DNA of 38,047 nt from Magnetospirillum sp. WYHS-4 (lineage in GTDB: Bacteria > Pseudomonadota > Alphaproteobacteria > Rhodospirillales > GLO-3). The translations under genes were made by a program, and so were the position numbers. The notes below the pieces were generated by a model, which did no database searches, was not told where the DNA came from, and was given only the letters and a program-made list of their open reading frames with translations. Numbering within the stretch: position 1 is the first letter of the stretch; each line of letters starts with the position of its first letter. The DNA is taken from positions 78,743 to 116,789 of the forward strand of contig JAMOBD010000007.1 in assembly GCA_039908345.1 (NCBI GenBank), in the 5' to 3' direction. Positions 17,396-24,275 of the stretch are shown here, in pieces.

Positions 17396-18238
17396 CTACT
17401 TCACCACCAGGATCGGACACTTGGCCAGCCCGATGACGCGCTCGGCGACGCTGCCCACCAGCACCCGTTCGAAGCCGGTACGGCCGTGGGTGCCCATGAC
17501 GATCAAGTCGGCGCCCGCCGTGTCGGCGGCTGCGGCGATGACGTCGGCGGCCTCGCCCGGCTCAACCACGCCCTCGGCATCGAAGCCTTCCTTTTTCAGG
17601 TAGTCGACGGTACGGGCGACGGCGTCGCGGCCTTCCTGCTGGCGTTGCGCACTATGGCTGGGCACCAGGGCGCCCACCACCGTCACCGGCAGCTTGCAAC
17701 AGCGGGCCACGTTGGCCGCCGCCACCGCTGCCGCGTCTCCGAAGCGCGAGCCGTCGGTGGCGAGCAGGATGCGCTTCTGCCACATGGCGGCCGCCTTGGG
17801 CACCACCAGGACGCTGCACCGGGCGGCGCCGATCACCTTCACGGTGGCGTCGCCCACCATGATGCGGGCCAGACCGCGCCGGCCGCGCCGGCCGACCACG
17901 ATGACGTCGGCGTTCACCGATCCGGCCGCGCCGACGATCACCTCGTGCGGCAGGTCGCCGTGGCGGATCAGGGGCTCGGCCTCGACACCGGCGGCCTGGG
18001 CCGCCTCCACGATGGTCTTCAGGTGGGCCATGGCATCGTTTTCCGCCTTCTCGACCAGTTGCGGCGCCAGGGCGGCATACTCCGGATTCACGTAGACCAT
18101 CATCACCGGAAAGATCTTGGCCACCGCCTTCTTGGCGAGGTCCACCCCCACCTTGCGGGCGCCGACGGTGAATTCGGAGCCGTCGGTGGCGATCACGAAG
18201 CGGGCCAAGCGGCCCATCGGCGACATCTGCTGTTCCAT
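17396..18238 (-). CDS. Universal stress protein with two UspA domains
   Basis: A 280-residue tandem UspA protein. Domain 1 (about residues 11-148) starts RFVIATDGSEF and ends with GRRGRRGLARIMVGDATVKV. Domain 2 (about 153-280) starts KRILLATDGSRF and has GTHGRTGFERVLVGSVAERVI. The second G-x2-G-x9-G-S motif is the full ATP-binding signature; the first has Gly-Asp in place of Gly-Ser/Thr and may bind less well. It is cytoplasmic. The gene is the last of a three-gene set with a TSUP exporter and a small membrane protein, 23 nt after the latter, so it is likely co-expressed with that transporter and may regulate it or respond to the same stress. Confidence 0.9.
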   Translation of the reverse strand: MEQQMSPMGRLARFVIATDGSEFTVGARKVGVDLAKKAVAKIFPVMMVYVNPEYAALAPQLVEKAENDAMAHLKTIVEAAQAAGVEAEPLIRHGDLPHEVIVGAAGSVNADVIVVGRRGRRGLARIMVGDATVKVIGAARCSVLVVPKAAAMWQKRILLATDGSRFGDAAAVAAANVARCCKLPVTVVGALVPSHSAQRQQEGRDAVARTVDYLKKEGFDAEGVVEPGEAADVIAAAADTAGADLIVMGTHGRTGFERVLVGSVAERVIGLAKCPILVVK

Positions 18239-18261
18239 GAAAGTCTCTCCCTTCCGCTCGG

Positions 18262-18687
18262 TCAGTGGCCGGCCGCCAGAATGCCGGAAGCGCCCAGCAC
18301 CAGGATCAGCACCTGCCCCACCGCGATGATGCCGTAGATCCTGTCCTTCTTGGCGAACAGCATCGGCAGTATCCTAAAATAGCACCCGATGGTCACCGCC
18401 GACAGGAAGGCGATGCCGGCGAAGTTCAGGAAATCGCCCTTGTGCAACAGGCCCACCCAAGTCCATCCCCCGTGCACGCCGGCCTTTTCCATGTATTTGC
18501 CGACCGGCAGGTTCCAGTACTCGGGCAGATGGTCCACGGGAACGTGAGCCGGAAGGATGCCGGTCACATAGAGCAGGAAGCTGACCACCAGGATGGCGAA
18601 GCCGGCCTTCATGCCCCAGTCCAGGACGGTGGCGTAGGCGAGCTGTTCCTCGGTGGCGTAGGACGTCTTCGGATCGTATTCGGCCAT
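18262..18687 (-). CDS. Small membrane protein linked to a TSUP exporter, function unknown
   Basis: A 141-residue protein with three clear hydrophobic segments: about residues 28-46 (GFAILVVSFLLYVTGILP), 87-106 (FLNFAGIAFLSAVTIGCYF) and 117-138 (YGIIAVGQVLILVLGASGIL). The N terminus (MAEYDPKTSYATEEQLAYAT) is hydrophilic and cytoplasmic. A loop of about 40 residues with HVPVDHLPEYWNLPVGKYM lies between segments 1 and 2. GGAGAAAGTC precedes the ATG. I do not recognise a named family. It sits 9 nt after the TSUP gene and 23 nt before uspA, so it is probably a partner of the exporter, either as an auxiliary subunit or a coupling protein; that role is inferred from position. Confidence 0.8.
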   Translation of the reverse strand: MAEYDPKTSYATEEQLAYATVLDWGMKAGFAILVVSFLLYVTGILPAHVPVDHLPEYWNLPVGKYMEKAGVHGGWTWVGLLHKGDFLNFAGIAFLSAVTIGCYFRILPMLFAKKDRIYGIIAVGQVLILVLGASGILAAGH

Positions 18688-18696
18688 GACTTTCTC

Positions 18697-19644
18697 CTAT
18701 ATTCCGAAGCCCTTGAGCACGGCGCGCACACCGGCCAGGAGCAGCATGCCAATGACGATCTTGCGGATCACCGCGGCCTTGGTGCGGGTCAACAGGCGAA
18801 CGCCGACCAGCGAGCCCAGCATGATGCCGACGATGGACGGCACCGCCACCACCGCCAGCACGGCGCCCTGGTTCAGGTAGACCCAGGCGGCGGCGGTATC
18901 GACGATGCCCAGCATGAACTTGCTGGTGGAAACCGACACCTTGAGCGGCGCCCCCAGCAGAAGGTTCAGCACCGGCACATTGGCCCAGCCGGCGCCCAGC
19001 CCGAACATGCCGGCCATGATGCCGATGAGCACGAACAGCAAAAGACCGTAGGCGGTGCGGTGGATATTCCAGTTCACTTCCTTGCCCAAGGTCCTTTCCA
19101 GGTAGGACCCATGGATGCCCAGCATGACCGACAGGGCGTCGGGCTTGAGCACCTCGGGGTATTCGGACTTCTTGGCCGTGGCCATCAGGGCCACGATGCC
19201 GAGGATGGTGACCCCCAAGGCGATCTGGACGTAATTGGTGGGCAGCGCCAAGCCCATCATGGCGCCGACGATGGCGGCGGCCGAGGCGATCAGGCCCATG
19301 GGTAGCGCCAACTTGAGGCTCGCCATGCCGCTGCGCAGCAGGCCAGGTCCGGCGGCCAGGGCGCCCGCCAAGGCGACCAGCAGGCCGGCACCCCGCACGA
19401 AATCGAAATGGAAGGGGAAGAAACCGCCGACGATGGGCACGAACAACACGCCGCCGCCCACGCCGCCCAGCACCGCGACGATGCCGAGGCCGAAGGACAC
19501 GACGAACAGGATCAGCGCCCAACCCCACCAGGGAATGGATGTCTCGGTGGCGGCCTGGACCGGATCGGCCGCCAGGGCGGCGTCCGACCCCGCCGCCAGG
19601 AGCAGCAAGCCCAGCAGCAAGACGAGAATTCTTTGAACAGACAC
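18697..19644 (-). CDS. TauE/SafE (TSUP) family anion exporter
   Basis: A 315-residue member of the TSUP family, which exports sulfite, organosulfonates or related anions. A signal-peptide-like N terminus (VSVQRILVLLLGLLLLAAGS, cleavage expected after DAALA) is followed by eight or so membrane segments with the two family repeats: GLGIVAVLGGVGGGVLFVPI in the first half and GIMAGMFGLGAGWANVPVL in the second. The GTG at 19644 is chosen because AAGGGG is 7 nt upstream and the upstream in-frame extension is Pro/Arg-rich and unlike a membrane protein start. It is the first gene of the TSUP - small membrane protein - usp operon. The substrate is not evident. Confidence 0.87.
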   Translation of the reverse strand: MSVQRILVLLLGLLLLAAGSDAALAADPVQAATETSIPWWGWALILFVVSFGLGIVAVLGGVGGGVLFVPIVGGFFPFHFDFVRGAGLLVALAGALAAGPGLLRSGMASLKLALPMGLIASAAAIVGAMMGLALPTNYVQIALGVTILGIVALMATAKKSEYPEVLKPDALSVMLGIHGSYLERTLGKEVNWNIHRTAYGLLLFVLIGIMAGMFGLGAGWANVPVLNLLLGAPLKVSVSTSKFMLGIVDTAAAWVYLNQGAVLAVVAVPSIVGIMLGSLVGVRLLTRTKAAVIRKIVIGMLLLAGVRAVLKGFGI

Positions 19645-19947
19645 GGCAAAGCCCCTTCGTGGTCGGATGGCTCCGGGAAAGGGTGCGCCGGGAAGACGGA
19701 AAGCCTGCCGCCAGACGAGTCTGGCGAAGGGAACATCTCCGGGACGCGACGGGCCTCTCCCAGAACCCCGCGCTCCCATCCTTGACCGGAAGGCATGATC
19801 CCGCCGGAAACCGGCCGGGAACGCAGATACTTTAGGAATTTCTGATGAAAGACTTAGTAAGAGCCAGAAAAAGGGGCGTCAACATGCTTGTTTGCTGATG
19901 TATTGCATGAGGCAACGCAGACAAAATACTTGGCGTTGCTTATTGCA
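19645..19947. other. Intergenic region with AT-richer segment, direct repeat and hairpin
   Basis: A 303-bp gap between the TSUP gene start and the hypX stop. The part at about 19828-19950 is markedly AT-richer than the flanks. It contains TATTGCATGA (19901-19910) and TATTGCATCA (19941-19950), a 9/10 direct repeat 40 bp apart. A perfect 7-bp hairpin GCAACGC/GCGTTGC (19912-19918 with 19933-19939) lies between them and could end the hypX transcript. A 17-codon frame at 19845-19898, preceded by AGGA, is the only small ORF with a ribosome site; its coding status is doubtful. Confidence 0.5.
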
Positions 19948-21573
19948 TCATACCGCCCGCCGCCGCCGATGGGAGGCGAGGAACAGGGGGGTGCGGGAAT
20001 GGGGGACCTTGTGGACGAAGTTGTATCGCGCCACGTGGTAGCTCGGATCGAAGCCGTAGAAGTTCAGCCGCATACGTTCCAACTCCCCGGCCCGGTAGGC
20101 ATCCAAAGGCTTGACGGCCTCGTCGGCGGCCCGGCGGGCCTTCTTCTCGGCGATCAAGGGGGCGACGTCCAGGTTGCGAGCCAGTTCCAGCACCTCGTCG
20201 AAATCACCGAAGGTGCCGTCGATCAGGCCCAGCCGTTCCGCCTGGGCGGCGCCCAGCGGCAGGCGCCGACCCATGATCCGTCCGATCCCGTCCTCCCCTA
20301 CCCTGCGGGGCAGCAGGTAGGTCCAGTATTCGGAGCCGTAAAGGTTGCCCATGTTCTTGTAATGAGGATTGAGTACGGCGCCGTCGCGCGCCAGCACCCG
20401 GTCGGCGGCCATGGCGAGGAAGACCCCGCCCGCTCCCGCGTTGCCCCGCATGGCGGCGATCACGTAGCGGTCGGTGGCGGACAGGATGGTCCGGCAAAGA
20501 TCGTCCATGGCTTCGATGTTGGCCATGGATTCGTCGGCCGGGCTGGCGGCGGCCTCGATGGCGTTCAGGTGGATGCCGTTGCACCAGAAGTCTTCCCCGC
20601 CGGCCAGCACGATGACCTTGGGGGCGCGGCTGCAGGCATGGCGGAAAGCCGCTTCCAGGCGCCGGCACTGGGCGGTGCTCATGGCGCCGTTATAAAGCGG
20701 GAACGTCAGGACGCCGACCCCGTCCCGTTCGCGAAAGCCGATCTCCGCCCAGGTGTCGGGCTCGAACTCGGGGGCGTCGATGTCGCCCAGGACGGCGGTG
20801 GCCGGCAGCTTCAGCTTGCCTTCGCCCGGTTCGCGGACGTGGCCGATCCAGACCGCGCCGTCCACCGTCCCCAGGCAGACCGCTCCCTTGTAGCGGGCGA
20901 TGGGCACGCCGGGGCGGCCCATCAGGGTGGTTTCCGGATGGGCGTCGAACAGATGGACCGCCCGGCCGCCGATCACGTCCAGCACACCGGGAAAGCCATC
21001 CGCGGCATGGATCTTCCGCAGAACGGTTTCGGTGTCGTCACGGTTCCAATCAATGGCCCGCATCTCCTGCTTCATGACGGGCCGCCAGGTGCCGGGCGGC
21101 GCCGGGTCGGGACGGCCGCCGGACTCGATCTTCGCCAGGGCCTCCAGCAGGGCGGCGACGGCGGCCTCGGTCACCTCGCGGCGATAGAGGCTGGCCTTGG
21201 GCGCCAAGCGCATGGGAAAGGTCCGGAAGGCCCAGACGGGACCGCCGTCCATTTCGGCGTTGGCCTGCAAGACGGTAACGCCCCAGTCCTCTTTCGCCTC
21301 ATGGATCGCCCAATCCAGGGACGACGGGCCGCGGTCGCCCGGCGGGCCCGGGTGGACCACCAGGCAGACATGGCGGCTCCAGACGCTTTGGGGGATGGCG
21401 CGGCGCAGGTAGGGGGCGATCACCAGGTCGGGACGGAAAATATCCACCGCCTCGATGGCGACCTCGTCCTTGATGTCGAATTCCACCGACAACTCGTGGC
21501 CCCGTTCCGCCAGTTCCACGTAAAGCCGCTGGGTCAGGCTGTTGAAGGCATGGGTCAGGAAGAGGATGCGCAT
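19948..21573 (-). CDS. hypX: HypX/HoxX, hydrogenase CO-ligand biosynthesis protein
   Basis: A 541-residue two-domain protein. Residues 1 to about 255 are a formyltransferase-type domain with the signature HPGPPGDRGPSSLDWAI (from His74). Residues about 265-541 are an enoyl-CoA hydratase/isomerase-type domain (VIVLAGGEDFWCNGIHLN, oxyanion region MRGNAGAGGVFLAMAADRV), with the HypX-specific tail SYHVARYNFVHKVPHSRTPL. HypX takes a formyl group from N10-formyl-tetrahydrofolate, makes formyl-CoA, and releases CO used as the active-site ligand of NiFe hydrogenases under aerobic conditions. The ATG has GGAGAGGG upstream, inside the end of the MFS gene it overlaps by 19 nt, implying translational coupling. 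No hydrogenase or other hyp gene is in the window. Confidence 0.92.
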   Translation of the reverse strand: MRILFLTHAFNSLTQRLYVELAERGHELSVEFDIKDEVAIEAVDIFRPDLVIAPYLRRAIPQSVWSRHVCLVVHPGPPGDRGPSSLDWAIHEAKEDWGVTVLQANAEMDGGPVWAFRTFPMRLAPKASLYRREVTEAAVAALLEALAKIESGGRPDPAPPGTWRPVMKQEMRAIDWNRDDTETVLRKIHAADGFPGVLDVIGGRAVHLFDAHPETTLMGRPGVPIARYKGAVCLGTVDGAVWIGHVREPGEGKLKLPATAVLGDIDAPEFEPDTWAEIGFRERDGVGVLTFPLYNGAMSTAQCRRLEAAFRHACSRAPKVIVLAGGEDFWCNGIHLNAIEAAASPADESMANIEAMDDLCRTILSATDRYVIAAMRGNAGAGGVFLAMAADRVLARDGAVLNPHYKNMGNLYGSEYWTYLLPRRVGEDGIGRIMGRRLPLGAAQAERLGLIDGTFGDFDEVLELARNLDVAPLIAEKKARRAADEAVKPLDAYRAGELERMRLNFYGFDPSYHVARYNFVHKVPHSRTPLFLASHRRRRAV

Positions 21574-22784
21574 CGATCCCTCTCCGCGGGCTTGAGGAAC
21601 AGGGCGAGCAGGGCCGCCGACAGCACCGCCGCCGCGGCCGCCCCGTAGGCCACGGCGAAACTGCCGCTAGCCTCGGCCAACAGGCCGGCCACTGCCGGCC
21701 CGGCCACTTGGCCCGCACCGAAGAACACTGTCACCAGGCCGAAGGCCTTGGCGGCGCGGGCAGGCCCCAGGGTATCGCCCACCGCCGCCGCCATGATGGT
21801 CGGGACGGCAAATGCGGTGAAGCCGAACAAGGACACCGACAGCAGCACCGCGGCCCCCGGCAGGCCGCCAGAGGCCAAGCCGTAGGCCAGCGCCTGGATC
21901 AGGAAGGCCGCGATCAGGCCGGTGCGCCGACTGGTCCTGTCCGAGAGGGTGCCGAAGACCGGCCCCGAGAAGAGGCTGAGGAACCCCACCCAGGCCCAGA
22001 AGGCGCCGGCGGTGTCTTCGGGGAATCCCTGTTCCTTGACCAGGGTGGTGACGATGAAGGTCACGTAGACGGAATAGGTCGCCCCGAACAGGAAATAGAT
22101 GGCCCCGAGGTGCAGCACCGCCTTGCGCGGCGCCGTCCCGGCCGGTCCGGCGGCGGGGGCCGGCGCTCCGGTCTCGCCGCCCAAGGGCTCCAGGTCCAGG
22201 TCGCCCGGATCGTTGCGCACCGTCGCCGCGACGGCAGCCGCCGCCAGCAAGGCGATGGCCCCCAGGACGGCCCAGCCCCAGCGCCAGCCGGCCGCGCCGC
22301 CCCAGCCGTTGATCCAGGGCACCAGTTGTCCGGCGGTCACGATGGCGAGGCCGTTGCCGACGATCATCAGGCCTGCGGCCTTACCCCTGAGGCCACGCCC
22401 GAACCAGTGCGACACCAGGCCCATGATCGGCACGTTGGCGAAGCCACTGCCCACCCCGGTCGCCGCATAGAGCAGGAGAGCGGCGGCGAATCCCCCTGCG
22501 GCGCCCATCAGGATCATGGTACCGGCGACCAGAAACAAGCCGGCCCCGACTACCGCCCGCGCGCCGAACCGCTGGGCGACATGGCCGGCCACCATGACGG
22601 CGCCCAGATAGCCGAGAAAGTTGGCCGTGCCGAGAAATCCCATCTCGGCATACGACAGGTCCAGGCCTTGGCCCATGGAGGGCAGCAGCATGCCGAGGGC
22701 GAAACGGCCCAGCCCGATGGCGGCGAAGACGGTCAGGGTCCCCGCAGCCACGATGGCCCAGCCGTAGTGAAAGGAAAGGCGCAT
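21555..22784 (-). CDS. Major facilitator superfamily transporter
   Basis: A 409-residue (from this start) MFS protein with twelve hydrophobic segments in two six-helix halves. It starts MRLSFHYGWAIVAAGTLTVF, with the loop 2-3 region AGHVAQRFGARAVVG and the second-half equivalent GTLSDRTSRRTGLIAA. A longer in-frame start at 22847 (21 more residues, MSTALTGPILTEIGGG) is possible; I prefer 22784 because homologous MFS proteins start just before the YGW segment and because the upstream stretch contains a perfect 7-bp hairpin. Neither start has a clear ribosome site. The 3' end overlaps hypX by 19 nt, so the two are made together; a substrate related to formate, folate or C1 metabolism is possible but unsupported. 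Confidence 0.85.
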   Translation of the reverse strand: MRLSFHYGWAIVAAGTLTVFAAIGLGRFALGMLLPSMGQGLDLSYAEMGFLGTANFLGYLGAVMVAGHVAQRFGARAVVGAGLFLVAGTMILMGAAGGFAAALLLYAATGVGSGFANVPIMGLVSHWFGRGLRGKAAGLMIVGNGLAIVTAGQLVPWINGWGGAAGWRWGWAVLGAIALLAAAAVAATVRNDPGDLDLEPLGGETGAPAPAAGPAGTAPRKAVLHLGAIYFLFGATYSVYVTFIVTTLVKEQGFPEDTAGAFWAWVGFLSLFSGPVFGTLSDRTSRRTGLIAAFLIQALAYGLASGGLPGAAVLLSVSLFGFTAFAVPTIMAAAVGDTLGPARAAKAFGLVTVFFGAGQVAGPAVAGLLAEASGSFAVAYGAAAAAVLSAALLALFLKPAERDRCASSS

Positions 22785-22806
22785 GCCGGGTTCATGCGCC
22801 CCGCCC

Positions 22807-22826
22807 CCGATCTCTGTCAAGATCGG
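22807..22826 (-). promoter_or_regulatory. Hairpin in the presumed leader of the MFS-hypX transcript
   Basis: CCGATCT, 6-nt loop, AGATCGG: perfect 7-bp stem 22 bp before the preferred MFS start. A minus-strand GATAAT (22862-22867) could be the -10, which would put the hairpin in the 5' leader. TTGACA occurs inside the hairpin on the minus strand, but nothing like a -10 follows at 17 bp. May be an operator or RNA regulatory hairpin. Confidence 0.35.
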
Positions 22827-22879
22827 ACCCGTCAGGGCGGTAGACATCCCGACCGGGCTGGATTATCACTGCCCCGTGT

Positions 22880-22964
22880 GGCCCCCTGGTGGAATGGCAG
22901 ACACGCGTGACTCAAAATCACGTGCCCTCCGGGCATCCGAGTTCGAGTCTCGGGGGGGCCACCA
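22880..22964 (+). tRNA. tRNA-Leu (anticodon CAA)
   Basis: An 85-nt class II tRNA with encoded CCA. The acceptor stem GGCCCCC (22880-22886) pairs with GGGGGCC, followed by A and CCA ending at 22964. The D-arm is GTGgaatggcagaCAC. The anticodon stem is CGTGA/TCACG with loop CTCAAAA, giving anticodon CAA, which reads UUG. A long variable arm (TGCCCTCCGGGCAT) is typical of leucine tRNAs. The T-arm is CCGAG-TTCGAGT-CTCGG. Confidence 0.97.
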
Positions 22965-22994
22965 TTCTTCATCTTTCCCGGCGGTGGAATTCCC

Positions 22995-23576
22995 GTGCTG
23001 CGACGCGTTTACGACTGGGTGATGGCCCTGGCCGCCCACCGCCATGCCGTCTGGTGGCTGGCGGCGATTTCGTTCATCGAAAGCTCGCTGTTTCCCATCC
23101 CGCCCGACGTCATGCTGATCCCCATGATCCTGGCGGTGCGCGAGCGTGCCTGGTGGTTCGCCTCGGTCTGTACGGTCAGTTCGGTGGTTGGCGGCTATCT
23201 GGGTTACGCCATCGGCTATTTCCTGTACGAGACGCTGGGCCTATGGGTAATCAAGGTTTACGGCCTGGCCGAGAAGTTCGAAGGCCTGCGCAAGGGCTTC
23301 GAGGACTACGGCACCTGGATCATCCTGATCAAGGGTGCCACGCCCATCCCCTACAAGCTGATTACGATCGCCGCCGGCGTGTTCCATTTCGACCTGACGG
23401 CTTTCACCTTCGCTTCCATCGGCTCGCGCGGGTTCCGCTTCTTTCTGGTGGCGATCCTGCTTTGGTATTTCGGGCCTATCATCCGCGACTTCGTCGAACG
23501 CCGCCTGATGACCGTAACCACGATCGGCGTGATCCTGCTGGTCGGCGGATTCGTGGTGGTGAAATACCTGATCTAG
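22995..23576 (+). CDS. DedA/YqaA family membrane protein
   Basis: A 193-residue inner membrane protein of the DedA superfamily (YqaA-like branch), related to proteins that move lipids such as undecaprenyl phosphate across the membrane and support membrane homeostasis. Recognisable features are FIESSLFPIPPDVMLIPMIL near residue 27, a re-entrant-loop motif; YLGYAIGYFLYETLG; and GATPIPYKLITIAAGVFHFD with the conserved basic/proline segment, then a SRGFRFFLVAILLWYFG block. About four to five membrane segments. The start is a GTG with only a weak GGTGG site upstream. It lies 30 bp after tRNA-Leu and 34 bp before dsbB. Confidence 0.87.
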   Translation: MLRRVYDWVMALAAHRHAVWWLAAISFIESSLFPIPPDVMLIPMILAVRERAWWFASVCTVSSVVGGYLGYAIGYFLYETLGLWVIKVYGLAEKFEGLRKGFEDYGTWIILIKGATPIPYKLITIAAGVFHFDLTAFTFASIGSRGFRFFLVAILLWYFGPIIRDFVERRLMTVTTIGVILLVGGFVVVKYLI

Positions 23577-23610
23577 CGGTAGCGGCCTTGTTCTTCTATA
23601 GTGCCACATC

Positions 23611-24093
23611 ATGATGCGCCTGGAAAAACTCATCCCCCTCGCCATCCTGGGAGTCTGCGTGGGCGCCCTGGCCATGGCTTTCACCGCCCAACACGTCTTC
23701 AACCTGGAGCCCTGCATCCTGTGTATCTACCAGCGTATCCCTTATGCGGCGGGGGGAGTGCTGGCCATGGTCGTCCTGGCGGCGCCCCTGCCGCCCGCCT
23801 TGCGGGCCGGGTTGGTAGCGCTCTGCGGCATCGGCTTCCTGGGCGGGGCGGCGGTGGCTTTCTACCACGTGGGGGTGGAGCAGCACTGGTGGATTTCCAG
23901 TTGTGGCGGCACGCCCCCCACCGCCATGACCCTGCAGGAGATGCTGGATCAGGCCCAGGTCAAGCCGCGACGGTCCTGCGACGACGTCAACTGGAGTTTC
24001 CTTGGCCTGTCCATGGCCACCTACAATCTCCCCTTCTCGCTGGCCATGGCGGTCTTCGCCTTCGCCGGCGCCTGGACGATGCGCCGCGCGTGA
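23611..24093 (+). CDS. dsbB: Disulfide bond formation protein DsbB
   Basis: A 160-residue four-helix inner membrane protein that re-oxidises DsbA and passes electrons to quinone. The first periplasmic redox pair is CILC (Cys35-Cys38, in LEPCILCIYQRIPY). The second pair is Cys97 (ISSCGG) and Cys122 (RRSCDDVNWSF) in the second periplasmic loop. QRIPY is the family motif with the quinone-interacting Arg. Two adjacent ATGs (23611 and 23614) are possible starts, with no strong ribosome site. It probably shares a transcript with the DedA-like gene 34 nt upstream. The DsbA partner is not in the window. Confidence 0.92.
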   Translation: MMRLEKLIPLAILGVCVGALAMAFTAQHVFNLEPCILCIYQRIPYAAGGVLAMVVLAAPLPPALRAGLVALCGIGFLGGAAVAFYHVGVEQHWWISSCGGTPPTAMTLQEMLDQAQVKPRRSCDDVNWSFLGLSMATYNLPFSLAMAVFAFAGAWTMRRA

Positions 24094-24106
24094 CCCCACC
24101 TTTGTT

Positions 24107-24138
24107 GTGGAAAAAGTTACCCCCACCCTGTGAATAGC
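24107..24138 (+). promoter_or_regulatory. Two DnaA-box-like sites upstream of nrdJ
   Basis: TGTGGAAAA (24107-24115) and TGTGAATAG (24130-24138) each match 8 of 9 positions of the DnaA box TGTGNATAA, in the same orientation, 23 bp start to start. They lie about 80-110 bp before the nrdJ -35. DnaA regulates ribonucleotide reductase genes in E. coli, so regulation here is plausible; it is unproven. Confidence 0.35.
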
Positions 24139-24218
24139 GGGGAAAGGGCGCCATCGGCGAACGCAGCCCTCGGGCAGGCAGGAATGCGCCGCTCCGGATA
24201 AATGTACCCTGTATGTTC

Positions 24219-24247
24219 TTGACCCGGAACGGGGGCCGGCCTAAAAT
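24219..24247 (+). promoter_or_regulatory. nrdJ promoter
   Basis: TTGACC (24219-24224), a 17-bp spacer, then TAAAAT (24242-24247): five of six bases at both hexamers with ideal spacing. Transcription would start near 24254, giving a leader of about 22 nt containing AAGGAG (24262-24267). This decides the downstream GTG start of nrdJ, since the longer frame would begin upstream of the promoter. Confidence 0.75.
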
Positions 24248-24275
24248 GGGGCTAGGTCGGCAAGGAGCGGATGCG

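Noticed and set aside
22815..22820. TTGACA on the minus strand as a -35 for the MFS gene
   Set aside because: At 17 bp downstream the sequence is GCATGA, with no match to a -10. The hexamer is part of a hairpin.
22880..22964. tRNA-Leu as integration site of a genomic island
   Set aside because: No repeat of the tRNA 3' end was noticed downstream, and the following genes (DedA, DsbB, nrdJ) are ordinary housekeeping genes.
24213..24275. Upstream extension of nrdJ starting MFLTRNGG
   Set aside because: A near-consensus promoter lies inside this stretch, and the ribosome site and family similarity support the GTG at 24276.
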